Shown: positions 1 through 11,705, numbered from the stretch's first letter. The stretch: DNA of 64,000 bases from Heloderma charlesbogerti (GCA_026122225.1 JANEZZ010002706.1:186001-250000); one strand, 5' to 3'. Numbers and translations: made by a program. Notes: a model not told the origin generated them from the letters alone.

Positions 1-228
1 AGCGTGTTGTACTGGTCAGAGTGTTGGACTGGGGAGACCCAGGTTCTAGCCCCCACTCGGCCATGAAGCTCACTGGGCAGCTTTGGGCCAGTTGCTGACT
101 CTCAGCCTAAGCTACCTCACAGGGTTGCTGTGAGGATAAGATGGAGCGGAGGAGGCCTTGTGTTCCTTGTAAGAGGAAAAGAGGTGGGATATAAATGTAA
201 TAATAAATAAAATGATAAATAAAAGGTC
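1..228 (+). mobile_element. tRNA-derived SINE (Sauria-SINE-like), copy 1
   Basis: The element opens with a pol III-like head (agagtgttggact, then a B-box-like ggttctagccccca) and continues through a conserved body (gggccagt..tgactctcag, cctcacagggttg) to an A-rich ATAA tail. The same consensus recurs at 9545-9755, 10871-11074, 19336-19494, 62269-62510 and 62592-62735, which defines the family from this window alone. The start is cut by the window edge. The family name is my best recollection; the repeat status is certain from the copies. Confidence 0.85.
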
Positions 229-1096
229 TGAGCCCCGGATACCTGCTTGAGCAGGTCTTCTCCTACATAACCCAGTTCGTGCCTTGAGGTCATCAGGAGA
301 AGGTCCTATTATTGGTGCGTGTGTGTCCCCATCTGAAATTTGCAGGGTGGGTACTAGGGCCATGATCTGCCCATGTAGCACCTTCCCTGTGGAGCTCTCT
401 TCCTAGGGAGCGCTGCCTGCCCAGCTCCCTTGAAGCTTTCAGAAGCGGGAGTCAAGACACCCTCTATTAGAGCTTTTTATGATTAGTCTGGCACTTCTGA
501 CAACAGTTTTTGCTTGGCGCATGAGCCTTATTAATATGTCTTCTGTCTTGCTGTTGTGGCTGTCCTGTTTTGACTTGGTTGTTTTGTTGGGTTTAAAACT
601 GTTAGGCTGGTTTTTAACTTTTGAAAGCTGCCTTGGGGAACAAAGTGGTTGAATTTCAGGGTACACGTTTAAAAACTCGATTAAAACAAATTCTGCACCA
701 GACAACTCCAGCTTCTGCAACTGGGGAAGACCAGTTGACTGTCTGATGCACACTCTGATCTGATCCAAATAGCTGACACACGTTATTCTGAGGCTGCAGG
801 ATGGGGTTATGATGACTGAAGAGCTGGCTTAGCGTCACTGGACTTGTCAGGCTTTATGGTTAAACATGGTCTGTGGCAGAGGTCTGGAGAGATCACAGAG
901 AAGACCTACATCGCTGTTACAGTTCGTGGTGGCTGCTCAGTTTTCCTTTGATATTTGGTGGTTAGCGACTGGAGGAATCCCGTGAAAATTACCTGAATCT
1001 GGGAACGTGCCTTGGGCTGTGTCCTCCCACACCTCTCTCACACGTCAGTTCCATTTCTGGATTGCACCAACTGCTTTTTCTGACATCTGAATAAGC
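229..1096. other. Intergenic, nothing recognised
   Basis: I see no exon with a convincing protein match or strong paired splice sites, and no clear repeat match within the window. Upstream exons of CD164L2 (the cysteine-rich ectodomain) were looked for here and between 4613 and 6280 but not found. Confidence 0.4.
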
Positions 1097-1231
1097 TAGC
1101 CTTCCCCAACTTGATGTCCTCCAGCTGTGTTGAACTGTAGAGCCTATCATCCCCAGCTAGCATGGCCAAGGGCTGGGTCTTATGGGAGCTCTAGCCCAAC
1201 ACAGCTTGAGAACACCAAGTTGGGAATGTCT
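1097..1231. mobile_element. Palindromic hAT-type MITE, degraded copy
   Basis: Two arms run in opposite directions: agccttccccaacttgatg...gtgttgaactgtag and its reverse-complement partner ctctagcccaacacagcttg...caccaagttggga. This is the ~130-bp palindromic family that recurs at 1278, 2826, 11581, 15421, 16262, 23573, 23688, 61989 and 62217. It is more diverged than most copies. Confidence 0.65.
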
Positions 1232-1277
1232 GCTCTAAACCGTGGCCTGCAAACTGATGGCAAATGATGCTTTCGAG

Positions 1278-1405
1278 CAGGGGTAGGCAACCTCCTGTCC
1301 CCAGATGTTTTGGACTGCAGCTTCCATCAGCCCCATTCAGCATGGTCAGAGACAATGGGAGTTGTGGTCCAAAACATCTGGGGGGCACCGAGTTGCCTAC
1401 CCCTG
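1278..1405. mobile_element. Palindromic hAT-type MITE with 8-bp target duplication
   Basis: The termini are near-perfect inverted repeats, caggggtaggcaacc and ggttgcctacccctg in imperfect form, with the inner arms mirrored through ttttggactgcagcttccat. Flanking 8-mers ctttcgag (1270-1277) and ctttagaa (1406-1413) match at 6 of 8 positions, as expected for an aged hAT target duplication. The CAGGGG-start terminus and 8-bp duplication are hAT superfamily hallmarks. It has no coding capacity. Confidence 0.8.
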
Positions 1406-1547
1406 CTTTAGAAGTTAATGCTAACTAGGAAAGCTTGTGAAATTCGCCATTCGCGAGTTGCAATACATACCGACCTGATCCATGCTTCTTGGAGTAATGT
1501 GCGGATTGGAATGTAGCCATCGGATTTCGCACATCTCCAAATGCTCT

Positions 1548-1638
1548 GACTTGGATTCCTGCATTGAGCAGGGGGTTGGACTCAATAGCCTTGTAGGCCC
1601 CTTCCAACCCTACTATTCTATGATTCTGTGATTCTGTG
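1548..1638 (+). mobile_element. CR1 LINE 3' end fragment
   Basis: This is the extreme 3' end of CR1: gacttggattcctgcattgag, the pyrimidine-rich ccccttccaaccctac, then the diagnostic tail of attctatgattctgtg units. It is identical in layout to the + strand CR1 ending near 20671 and to the reverse complement of those at 4061, 41931 and 62748. Confidence 0.85.
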
Positions 1639-1639
1639 A

Positions 1640-1897
1640 AATATTATGGTGGAGTTTTCAGCTCCAAAGTATCAAAATGCATTTAAAAATGCATATTTTA
1701 CATCCAAAAATGCAAATGATTTTTTCATTTTTCATTTAAAGAGATTTAAATGCAAATCTTTGTGTGGATTAAAAAAAAACCCCACACAGATTAACACAGA
1801 AACGGGATAGAACAGAATGAACATGCGTTCATGATAGAACAAATGAACATGCGTGAAAGCAAGATGGACCGGAAATAGACTGATCCCTCCATCCCTA
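1640..1897. mobile_element. A/T-rich element ending in catcccta (putative nonautonomous DNA transposon)
   Basis: The segment is rich in small inverted repeats (atgcatttaaaaatgcat, gaacatgcgttcatg) and ends in catccctag. That terminus also closes the elements at 47262-47680, 57326-57849 and 53925-54559. The left end is not clear, so the start coordinate is approximate. Confidence 0.4.
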
Positions 1898-1964
1898 GTG
1901 CTAACCATATTTTGCCTGATTCAGGCATCATAGCGAACTATATGGTTAGAGCAACGGAGGAGGA

Positions 1965-2190
1965 AATTCTGGAGTTTGAAGAGACCTCAGAGGTCATCTA
2001 GTCCAACCCCCGGTTGTTGCAGGGAATCCACAACTGCAGCATCTCTGCTAGGTTACCACTCAGCCGCTGCTTTAGACCACTGAATGAAGACGAATCCACT
2101 ATCTTCCAAGACCGCCTGTTCCACTGTCAAGCAATTTGTACAGTCAGGAAGTTCTTCCTAAGGTTAAGTCAATATCTCCTTTTTAGATGC
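1965..2190 (-). mobile_element. CR1-type LINE 3' fragment, old
   Basis: On the minus strand this matches the CR1 3' coding end and UTR layout. Read on the + strand the landmarks are gaggtcatctagtccaaccc, then gttccactgtc, then cagtcaggaagttcttcct, the same landmarks as in the better copies at 4061-4612. It is diverged, with no useful open frame. Confidence 0.7.
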
Positions 2191-2503
2191 GAGAGGGAAG
2201 TGGGGAGAGTGTACCAGCCCTCAGCATGTACCTGATCCTCCAAACAGCGGGTTGGAGGATCGCCCACGCTGACCCTTTGAAAACATCCAGGCTCGTAGCA
2301 GCAATTAAGAAGACCCAAGACTTCTGCTATCCCACCTCCCACCCTCTGGTGTCTGTTAAGACTGCAGATGGAAATGATGGGACTTAATTTAAAAAATCCT
2401 CCTGCTTCTGGTAAGCTCTTTCCGCACCTGTGCTGCCTGGATGGGAGAGCTTAACAAGGCAGGCCAAAGGAACGTTGCTGGTTAATAAAGGAGAGAGGGA
2501 GAG

Positions 2504-2533
2504 ATGGATGTGTGTGTGTGCGCGCGCGCGCAT
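2504..2533. repeat. Microsatellite (TG)n-(CG)n
   Basis: A run of TG dinucleotides passes directly into CG dinucleotides, a purine-pyrimidine alternation that is able to adopt Z-DNA in principle. No gene context is seen. Confidence 0.85.
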
Positions 2534-2825
2534 GCTCTTGGGGAGAATGAATCTTCCTGCCGAAAAGAAGACCAGGAATGGAAGAGCTTTGGGCTAATTA
2601 AAGTGAGTAACTCTATCCCAAAGCCTTGTGAATTATTGATCCAACACATGCTCCCGATGGGCAGTTGTGTGCTCGTTTATCTCTGTGCGAGCGGTGAGGC
2701 TTCTGTTTGGCTTCCACCCCAGCCCGCCTGCCCTGTATTTGATTGCTTCATCTCTTCCTTTTGCGTTTCCTCGCACGAGCCCTTGTTCTTTGTGTACTCT
2801 TTCACTAGCAACTCTTTTGCTATGG

Positions 2826-2927
2826 CAGCCTCCCCGAACTTGGTGCCCTCCAGATGTGTTGGACTGCAACTCCCACCACCCCCAGCCATCTGGCGGGGGT
2901 GATGGGAGTTGCAGTCCAACACATCTG
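2826..2927. mobile_element. Palindromic hAT-type MITE
   Basis: The left arm gccctccagatgtgttgg..aactcccaccacc pairs with the right arm ggtgatgggagtt..ccaacacatctg across a short centre. It is the same family as 1278-1405, with the right terminus shortened. Confidence 0.75.
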
Positions 2928-3511
2928 CTCATGGGCCATTGAAAAGGGTGAAGCCTTGGCTCTGCAAAGCGGGCGGGGTGGCAGCGGGAAGAGAAGCACA
3001 GCTTGCGAGTCAAATGCGCGTCACTTTCTGCGTTTTTTCAAGCGTGGCATCGGTTTGGCCTGGAGACACAGGCATCAGCCCCCTTTTTGCACACGGCCTC
3101 CTAATCCCTTCCACCGTCAGGAAAGCTCAAAGGGCTCCTTAAGGGGCTATTTGGCTCTCTGACCTGTTAACGCTGCTCACGAGGGATTCTTTGGTGAACG
3201 CAGCCAACGGAGCCTGCAAGAAGCCTATATTGGGGATTCAGCTTGCCAGAGAAGAGCTGTTATTTATACAGTGCCATTGGTGCACATGATACTTTGCAAA
3301 GTTTAATAAGCAAAGAAAAAACAACTACTAAACAAATCTGGATCCCTGCCCACAATGAGCTTATGCTCTTAAATCTTGAAAGCGGGAGGAGCTATCGGAA
3401 GGAGGGAAAGACAAGGGTAACAGGGGATGAATATGTGTGTGTGTGTTCCCATCTCAATATGGGCCTAATCTAGGTTATATTGGGAGAGCAAAGGGAGAGG
3501 AAGGGCGAATC

Positions 3512-4003
3512 CACAGAATCATAGTTATAAGTCCAAGGAATCTTAGAGGTCATCTAGTCCAACCTCTCCCTGCTCAATGCAGGATCTATAACACAAGATG
3601 CAGCTCCAGCATCCCTGACAGATGGCTGTCCAGCCTCTGCTTAAATACCTCCAATGAAGCAGAGCCCACCACTTCCCTCCTTAGGCAGTCTGTTGAGCAG
3701 CTCTTACCACTGGGAAGTTTCTCCTAAAGTTGCGCTGAAAGCTGCTTCCCCCACCATTTCCACCCCTTTGTTCTGATTCTGCCCTCGGTAGCAACAGAGA
3801 ATAAGTCTGCTCCATCTTTTGCCTGACAGCTCTTAGATATTTGAAGACCACCACTATCGTGACTCCCCCTAATCTTCTCTTCTCCAGACTAAACATACCC
3901 AGCTCTTTGAACCATTCCTCATAGGACTTGCTAGACTTCTCAGCATCCTGGATGCCCTCCCCTGGACACGCTCCAGTTTGTCAGTGCCCTCCTAAAATTA
4001 TGG
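3512..4003 (-). mobile_element. CR1/L3-type LINE 3' fragment, divergent subfamily
   Basis: Read on the minus strand it shows the C-terminal part of a CR1-family reverse transcriptase ORF (MFSLEKRRLGG at roughly 3863-3896) followed by the 3' UTR. The + strand landmarks are gaggtcatctagtccaacc and ccctgacagatggctgtcca. It is more diverged than the CR1 directly downstream, so it is probably an older subfamily. Confidence 0.75.
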
Positions 4004-4060
4004 GGCAAAGCTTAAGTTTGTATTGTTCACATTGCTATCGTATGTAAACATCAGTAACTG

Positions 4061-4721
4061 AATCATAGAATAGAATCGTAGAATATAGGGTTGGAAGGGG
4101 CCTACAAGACCATCGAGTCCAACCCCCTGCTCAATGCAGGAATCCAAGTCAGAGCATCCCTGACAGATGGCTGTCCGGCCTCGTCTTGAACATCTCCATT
4201 GTGGGAGAGCCCACTACCTCCCTAGAGAATTGGTTCCATTGTCGTATTGCTCTAACAGTCAGGAAGTTTTTCCTGATGTTCAGCTGGAATCTGGCTTCCT
4301 GTAACTTGAGCCCATTATTCCGTGTCCTGCACTCTGGCATGATTGAGAAGAGATCCTGGCCTTCTTCTCTGTGACAGCCTTTCAAGTACTTGAAGAGCGC
4401 TATCATATCTCCCCTCAGCTTTCTCTTCTCAAGGCTAAACATGTTCAGTTCTTTCAGTCTCTCCTCATAGGGCTTTGTTTCCAGTCCCCTGATCATCTTC
4501 GTTGCCCTCCTCTGAACCTTTTCCAGTTTGTCTGCATCCTTCTTAAAGTGTGGGGCCCAGAACTGGATACGGTACTCAAGATGAAGCCTAACCAGTGCTG
4601 AATGGAAGGAACTAGAAACAAGAAATGAATGTGAGCAAACACAGATACCTGTACTTAGCCGTGGTTGCAACTGGGGATGTCGATTAAGAGTTGAGCCACA
4701 GACTTTGTGGAGTTTGGGCAT
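4061..4721 (-). mobile_element. CR1 LINE 3' fragment with partial reverse transcriptase ORF
   Basis: The minus strand keeps a 190-codon open frame (4149-4721) covering the ORF2 C-terminus. Recognisable motifs are [29 protein letters not shown] and [22 protein letters not shown] in part, followed by FSREVVGSPTMEMFKTRPDSHLSG near the end. The 3' end shows the attctatgattc tail (+ strand 4061-4090). It is 5'-truncated and lacks the catalytic reverse transcriptase core. Confidence 0.85.
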
Positions 4722-5660
4722 CTTGTTCTTAACTTGAAATACGGGATGGGGAAAGGAGCATCTCTTCTTCTGGGCTGTCTAGAACTGATGCTGTGAAGCA
4801 AGTTGTATGGGCCGCAAGGCATTGCTTTTGTAGGTTGTGTGGACAGGACAGAACAGGAAGCCTCACATGGACCAGTGCGGATGGACTATGAAACCAGATG
4901 ACCTGTATGAACGCCTCCAGTTTTCAAGATAATAACCGTCTGCAACCATTCTCTAAATTCAGAGACCACAATAATGTTCTCAATAAAATCTTACATGTTC
5001 AGAACTGCTGTATCGGTTCAACTTCCAGTAGGGTTGACACATGCAGCAGAATAGGGTGTGATAATCCTGAGATGGTACAGTGAACAGTAGTGGTCCAAAC
5101 TCTGTGTATGGGGAAGGGGCGCCATTTTGTAAAATATTTCTCCTCATTAAAAAAAAAAATCGAACATCAAAAAGGGAGATTCTAGCCTGTCCTGTTTCCT
5201 TGCTTTTCTAGCCTTCTACCTGCAGGGAGATTTTTATTTTAAAAAAATTCTGGAGGAGGATTCAAAAATGTGATCTTCCATCTTCAGTCTGAGGTAGTAG
5301 AGTTTACTCTACCAACTTACTCTCCGGCATGCATAAACCAAGCCTAAGATGGAGTAGATGAGATGGCCATAAGATATTATGGAGATACTGCAGGATGTTG
5401 GAGGGGGCTGAATCGCGGGGCCAGAGTGATTGGAACAAGTTCACAATTCCAGAAAATGGTGAAGCTCATTTTTGAAACTTATACACATCAGTGCTGCATA
5501 CTGCAGAAGAATCCTGCTGGATCTAGTTGAATCCAGAGTTCATCATAATTAGAAAGACTGAAATCAATTGACTCAAATTTTGGACGCATCTTTAAAAGGA
5601 AGGAAGGAGAGGGGGAAGTTGAGAGTATGCAAACTCATGACAAAAAAAATATTTGTGCAT
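4722..5660. other. Intergenic, nothing recognised
   Basis: No supported gene or clear repeat. It contains two A-rich runs (around 5150 and 5237). I looked for the cysteine-rich CD164-type exons and did not find any. Confidence 0.4.
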
Positions 5661-5666
5661 TTCATG

Positions 5667-6002
5667 CAAGGATGGGGGACCTTTTTCAGCTGAATTCAGT
5701 TTTGGAGAAGCTCTCAGGGGGCTGCATTCCAGTTGTGGGCTGGGCCGAGGGGAAAAGGGATGGGGACAAAAATACCAAAACTCCCAGGGTATTTTAGCTG
5801 CAAGCTCTTCCTGCCAGGAACTAAGCCTTATGAGAGGCATTTCAACCATTTAGAATGGGGAAAAAAACTGCACAAAAGTCAAGAAGCCACCAAATGATTG
5901 GTGGTTGGGGGAAAGAGGGTGGGGTCAGGGAAAGGGGACCTGGCCCTCTGTGGAACCCAGAAGGGCCACATTTGCCCCTGGATCTGAGGTTCCTCACCCC
6001 TG
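5667..6002. mobile_element. Possible hAT-type nonautonomous element
   Basis: The left end caaggatgggggacct resembles the reverse complement of the right end gaggttcctcacccctg, a hAT-like CAGGGGTGAGGAACCT terminus. The interior is unique within the window. The target duplication is not convincing, so this is tentative. Confidence 0.4.
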
Positions 6003-6267
6003 ATCTAGGGGTTCTCCATTTGTTTAAATGCCGCATCGCCATCATCTCTGCCTTGGCATCACTTCAGTGTATGGATATGGAGAGGAGTTGCTGGATGATA
6101 CAGACCTTTGTAACCAATAATTTATTCAAGTTGCAAAATACATTTGCTTTTTCTTGCCAGGATTCGGTTTGCCCTGGTGCAAAATTAGCATTAAACAAAA
6201 CCAAAGTAGAATGAGTTAAGAGATCTTAATATAAGAAGGTAGAGAGCATGCGAGATACCTGTGGTGA

Positions 6268-6483
<216 letters not shown>

Positions 6484-7260
6484 GTTTCCTACAGGCTTCT
6501 GGGAGCAGTGGTTGGGGTGGAGAGTCAGGGCAGGACTTCGGGGCAGAAGCCAAGGGCCCCTCTCAGCAGAAAGGGAAGAAGGTCCCCCCAGATACAGCAG
6601 GGCTGGCCTATCACATTTTGAAGTGTAGTAATATACATTTAGATTTACCTTCTAAAGAGGGTAAACCCATAAGACCATTAAACCCAGCTTTCCAGAAGAA
6701 CATCTGTTCTTCATTTTGATGCCCAAGCTAATGATCTGGAGCAGGGCAGTTAAAACAAATCTTATAAAAAGTGGGCAGGGGGGATGAAAGAGGTGCTTCA
6801 TCCCTTGGGTTCAAGAACTTCTGTGGGATGTGAAGTCTCCCTTCATGACAGGCAGCCATTTTGTATCAGGCAGTTACTTTGAACGTGTCCTCAAAATGGC
6901 TGTTAACACAGCTGCTGTCTTTTTTTCTTTTAATGTGAGTGGGATAAAGCAAGGCAAATCAGCTTCCTTTCCCTAAACACAAGAATAAAGGGATCTCTTG
7001 CTTGACAACCCCCCACTCCCTCGCATCATACCTTTATCCCCACACACCATTTCTCTCTCCTTTGCTGCTGCAGTCTGCACTTCCCATTCACACATCCGCA
7101 CTACCAACTGTGTGCAGAGACTGGCAGTTCCACATGCTACCCAGTGCCGCGAAACTCTGTACTGTTTGTGCCAAGGCAGGGACTATGCCTGCTGCTCACA
7201 TAACTGACTTTTCACAGACTCATTTCCTCTGAGCAGATATTTGCGCTCTTCTCAGGTATC
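6484..7260. other. 3' flank of CD164L2, nothing recognised
   Basis: This is probable 3' UTR and flanking sequence of CD164L2. No clear AATAAA was assigned to the transcript end and no repeat match was recognised. Confidence 0.4.
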
Positions 7261-7261
7261 A

Positions 7262-7304
7262 TTCGTTTCCTTCCTTCCTTCCATCCTTCCTTCCTTCCTT
7301 CCTT
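7262..7304. repeat. Microsatellite (TTCC)n
   Basis: About nine TTCC units with one TTCCA interruption form a pyrimidine-only strand. Confidence 0.9.
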
Positions 7305-7898
7305 GTTGATCGCAACTCTTGCTTTCTTCCTCCATTTGTTCTGCTTCCCCTGCCCTCCGCCTCCTTGGTCACAAAATTATGACTCGCTTTAAATTAGGAC
7401 CCTGGGACTTTAAAAGGTAGCAAAGCTTTAACGCATGAGGGTTTTTCCAAAAAAACCTTTCTCACTTCCTTTATACTGCTTGCCATTTGGGGTCAAGCTG
7501 TAGCTTCAGATGCCTCACTCAGAAGAGTGGCTATGCTGTGTTAGCAGCAAGTACACACCAACCACCAATCTGTGTCATGTAGTCATTTCTCGGGGCCAAA
7601 GTATGTGTTGCATTGTCCATGCGTCTGATATTTGGCCTCTGTGTTATTCTCCTGCTGAAAATCACCCCCCTCCCTGACAGATGTTTGCCTCTAAATATCA
7701 ATGGGCACCTGCAGAGGCAAACTGCAGCCTGTGGGGGATGAAGTAACTGCCATAGTGGCCCAATCCAGATCAGAAGCCCATTCGTATATTGGGCTGGTTT
7801 TCCTTCAAAGTTTTTAAAGTTTTCATTTAAAGTAAAAAAAACACATGTTTTTAATAAAGTAAAAATTATATTTATTTTACTTCAAAATAAAAGCTTAC

Positions 7899-8002
7899 GG
7901 GTGCAGTCCTATGCATGTTTAGGCAGAAAGAAGTTCATGCTCGCTGCAGGATACTGGGAGTTGTAGCACTTTTTCTGTCTAAATGTGCATAGGATTGCAC
8001 CC
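7899..8002. mobile_element. Palindromic Harbinger-type MITE, copy A
   Basis: The ends gggtgcagtcctatgcatgt and acatgcacataggattgcaccc (reverse of the first) form inverted repeats, and the right flank is TTA. The left flank is TTA plus one base. It is the same family as 15091-15223, 53048-53185 and 55532-55663. The 3-bp TWA duplication and GGG termini suggest PIF/Harbinger. Confidence 0.75.
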
Positions 8003-8195
8003 TTAGTGTGGTCTTTAAAAAGCATGGATAACATAATGTGTAGTCTGGCCCTCAAAGTGGGTTGTACTTTTGCCTGCTAGTGGCCAACGATATCTCTCTC
8101 CCACCCCCAAGATTTCTATATCCCTGCTACTTTTAGACTTCTGTCAATATGAAAGAAATCTCAAATGTTCTGTGAGGCACTGTTCCCCCCCTGCC

Positions 8196-8227
8196 ACACA
8201 CAAACACACACACACACACACACACAC
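8196..8227. repeat. Microsatellite (CA)n
   Basis: A CA dinucleotide run with a single AA interruption near its start. Confidence 0.9.
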
Positions 8228-9138
8228 GGGTATTTCTGAGTTTCTCATCTATATCTCTGCTACTGCCACCTCTGTCTGCCTTAACAGGTGCTCCTGGAGA
8301 GTTACCAGCTGGTTGTTACTCCTCCTCTCAATCTGTCCTTTCTTCTTTTTCCCCCTCAGCCCAACTCACCCTACTCAGATGAAATTGTGGGTTCAAAAAC
8401 TGTGAAGTAGACACACAATACGTTTCCATGAGAGAACCTGCAGACACAGTCATGTGCAGCGTAGGACACAACTGTGTCTTTTTACTTCAGCGATATGGAA
8501 GCCAGTTGGGTCTACTTACAGAAAAATATCTCCGCGTAGGAAAGCGATCGCTTGTAAAACCTCGGCAAACTTGGCTGCGTTTTAGTTGCATCCTTTTTGC
8601 CCTGATTTCAGTCATGTTTTAGTTTGGCCCTGGCTTAAACAGTGGGCCAGTCAGGAATGGATTATCCGGTGTCACCAGGGGGAGGAATTTGAGGCAAGAT
8701 AAGAAAATGCCACCCTTCGCCCAAACCTTGGATCACATTTCTTTCTTTTTTAAAAACTGCATGAGGCGCAAGATCTGAAGCCTGCTAGTCTTCCCTCTCC
8801 AGCTTTTAAAACCTCCTTAAACAGATGGCTGCCATCCAAGGGCAGTCTGGCAAAATGAGCACGCGAGGATTGTGGGGACCAGAGTTTAACTGGCATGTTT
8901 ACAGCTGTGTGCAAACTGCAGCCGATCTCTAAAACGTGACTCGCGCGCACGCGTGTGGTCGTGCTGATTTGTGTCCTGAGTCCGTAATCGCATGTGCATC
9001 TCAAAAGGGGTTTGTTTGGCTGGTGTTGTTAAGAACAAGCGTGCGCTGCCAGTGTGGGGTGACATCAGCCAGGCAGTGGCTGCTTCCTGCTGGTAGCATG
9101 CCAGTCAGGCCCACTAACCGAATGGCTTATCTCATGGG
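8228..9138. other. Intergenic, nothing recognised
   Basis: No supported gene. A short CpG-rich patch (cgcgcgcacgcgtgtgg, about 8942-8958) is present without other promoter signs. Confidence 0.4.
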
Positions 9139-9262
9139 TAGGACATCTGTGGCCCGCCAGATGTTGTTGGTCTCCAAGTCCCAACAGCTCCACCTGGCAT
9201 GGCCAATAGTCAGGGGTGATGGGAGGTATAGTCCAACCCCATCCGGAGATCCCCAGGTGTCC
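9139..9262. mobile_element. Palindromic hAT-type MITE, degraded
   Basis: Arms gccagatgttgttggtctcc and gtatagtccaacc..atccgg are reversed around the family core tggcatggccaatagtcagggg. Its termini are eroded. Confidence 0.6.
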
Positions 9263-9544
9263 GTACACCTGGTTTAACCCTAGGTCGACTATATTCTGAA
9301 AGGAATGGGGCTTCTGTCATTTTTTCAGAACTGTGGGAGGCAGGTATTCTACAGGTGCCATTCCCCCCCCCCCCATCAGCGTTGCAGTGATGGGGAGGAC
9401 TACCCTTATTCTGCTTCAGAGTTGTTGACAGAGGCAGAAGCGTTGTCCTTTTGGGATCACCCCCATCTCATCCCACTCCGCCTCTAACCTTCATATCTCT
9501 AACTAACTTGATCCATTACTCTCCTCTCTGGTCATCACTCAACA

Positions 9545-9755
9545 CAGTGTGGCATAGTGGTTAGCGTGTTGGACTGGGACTTGGGAGATCCAGGTTCTAG
9601 CCCCTACTCGGCCCTGTGAAGCTCACTTGGGTGACTTTAGGCCAGTCACTGATTCTCAGGCTAACCTACCTCACAGGTTTGTTGTGAGGTTAAAATAGAG
9701 AGGGGAGGTCCTTGGAGGAAAGGTGGGATATAAATGTAACAAATAAATTAATAAA
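9545..9755 (+). mobile_element. tRNA-derived SINE (Sauria-SINE-like), copy 2
   Basis: A full-length copy: head cagtgtggcatagtggttag, B-box-like ggttctagcccct, body gccagtcactgattctcag and an ATAAAT tail. It lies in the + orientation in intergenic DNA. Confidence 0.9.
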
Positions 9756-10519
9756 CCCCCATCCTTGGCTCTAAAGTTAAGCTTACAATTTTGCCCTAGC
9801 CCAGTTATGCGCATTCCTCCTCTGCCCCCATTAACCCAAATGCTAACCTTAGCCAAGGTGAACTTTCCTCCTACCTGGAGCGTGGGAGGCTTTCTATGCT
9901 CCCCCCTCCAGAAAAGAGAGAGAGAGATGAGTGCATTGGGTATGTTTTAAAGGAGCATTGTGGTGTTTTTATGTTGTCTCTAACATCCTGTCCCCATCCC
10001 CATCTCCCCCATTTTTTTTTGTATCTCCCTTGCATGCTGCCTGCCATCAGAGAGGAGAACCCGCAGTAGGTGTAGCTGTGTGTGAAAAGAAGCAGCGGGA
10101 AGTAATGGGCTGTCTCTGGAACAAGGAAAAACCTATAACCTTTTTCTTCAGTCTGCTTCCTAGTGGTGTTCTTTTTTCAGAGCCAGGAAAGGCTATGGAC
10201 CAGTTTTTATACATTCAGTAGGATCAAAAGGTCATGCTATTTGAATGCTTCTCCCTGCACATAGAATAGCGTGTCTTGAGGGAAGGCTAGCCTGAACTCC
10301 CTCACATGCTAGTCTTCTATCTGCAGGGGGATATATATTTATATTTTAGACACACACACTAGAGAAATCTTTATCCCTTCTTTCTGCTGAATGCATAAGC
10401 TGGCCCTGACTCTGGGGATTCAACTTAACTCATTCTTCTCTCTTCCTCTGCTGTCTTGTTCTGAGTGGAGGGATGGATGAAGGACCGGGACTGCTTTGAA
10501 CCAAATACTGTGAACTTTT

Positions 10520-10568
10520 CGACTGTGTGTGTGTGCTTGTGTGTCTGTGTGTGTTTATGCGCGCGCGC
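10520..10568. repeat. GT-rich microsatellite with GC run
   Basis: Imperfect GTGTGTGC units end in a GCGCGCGC run. Confidence 0.8.
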
Positions 10569-10870
10569 ATGGAATGGGAATGTGCAAAACAGCCAGTTCT
10601 GTTTGCTTTTGAAAGGAAGGGCCTTCCCTATGGCAAGGATGAGGAATGGAGACAAGCCATTCAGAGCTGACCAGAGCCCGTCTGGGCTCCCCTTGTTGCC
10701 TGGGGGCATGGCTGCATTTTACATTCCTCACATAATGGCAGCTCTACCTTATGAGAATCCTGAAGGTTTTTGCCCCTAAAGATATGAGAAAGCTGGTGGG
10801 GTCAGGTTGTGCACTTGGTGGAGGTGGAGCCATTGGCAGCCTTTTTGGCCTGCCGGCCTGCCTGTATAGC

Positions 10871-11074
10871 CAGTATGGTATAGTGATTAGAGTGTTGGAC
10901 TGGGACTCAGGAGATCCAGGTTCTAGTCCCCACTCAGCCATGAAGGTGACCTTGGGCCAGTCACTGACTCTCAACCTAACCTACCCCACAGGATTCTTGT
11001 GAGGATAAAATGGAGAGGAGGACGACCATTTAAGCCGCCTTGGGTTCCTTGAGGGCTAAAAATGAAATAATAAA
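10871..11074 (+). mobile_element. tRNA-derived SINE (Sauria-SINE-like), copy 3
   Basis: A full-length copy: head cagtatggtatagtgattag, B-box-like ggttctagtcccc, body ggccagtcactgactctcaa and a tail ending aataataaa. Confidence 0.9.
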
Positions 11075-11212
11075 CAGCTGCTAAGACAAAAGAGATGGGG
11101 AGGGAGGGGAAAACTGGGGCACGAGGGGAAATAAGCAACAGATAGAGAAAGGCAGGCAGCAGCTCCTGCTTGGCTGGGGTGTGTGAATGCTTTCCTCTCC
11201 AGCTTTCTCTGG

Positions 11213-11368
11213 CTCTTGGTGGCAAAACCTTACGAGCCCTGATGAGTGTAATATGCCGCCAGGCTTTGAGGCCTGTGAGGGCGTCATCGCGTCACATATT
11301 CTGCTCCCAGACGAGGCCTCTTCCCTACCGCTTGGCCTATATGGTTTCCCTGTGGCGGGGCTGAGAAA
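11213..11368 (+). other. Exon-like segment of unknown identity
   Basis: A 156-bp stretch sits between a good polypyrimidine acceptor (tgctttcctctccag) and a perfect GTAAGT donor, and one frame is open throughout. The translation (for example EACEGVIASHILLPDEASS) matches no family I know. It may be a noncoding or spurious exon. No neighbouring exons were identified. Confidence 0.2.
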
Positions 11369-11580
11369 GTAAGTGCTTGAAAATAAGAAGCTGTAGAGTC
11401 GCCATGGCGACTCCTGAATTCTATTCCCAGCCAGCTTTGCTTCTCTGCGTGAGGATGGAAGCGTCTCTCCCTCTTGGTTGCCGAACTTGTTCAGTTGAGG
11501 AACGGCAGCTTTAGGAGGAAAGTGGTGGATTGCGACCTCCTTTGCTAAAATGTGGCATAGGGGATAATTATGCCCTAAAT

Positions 11581-11699
11581 CAGGGGATGGGAGATCTGCG
11601 GCCCTCCACCAGGTGGTGTTGGACTCTAATCCCCATCATCCCCTGCCAGGAGGATAGTTGTGGATGACGGGAGTTGGAGTCCAACAGCAGGTTTCCCTG
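11581..11699. mobile_element. Palindromic hAT-type MITE
   Basis: It starts caggggatgggagatctgc and ends gcaggtttccctg, with the mirrored core gttggactctaatccccatc and gacgggagttggagtccaac. The flanks share cctaaa (11574-11579 and 11700-11705), the remnant of an 8-bp duplication. Confidence 0.75.
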
Positions 11700-11705
11700 C
11701 CTAAA

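Noticed and set aside
8942..8958. CpG patch as a possible promoter island
   Set aside because: It spans under 20 bp and has no exon, TATA or other elements nearby.
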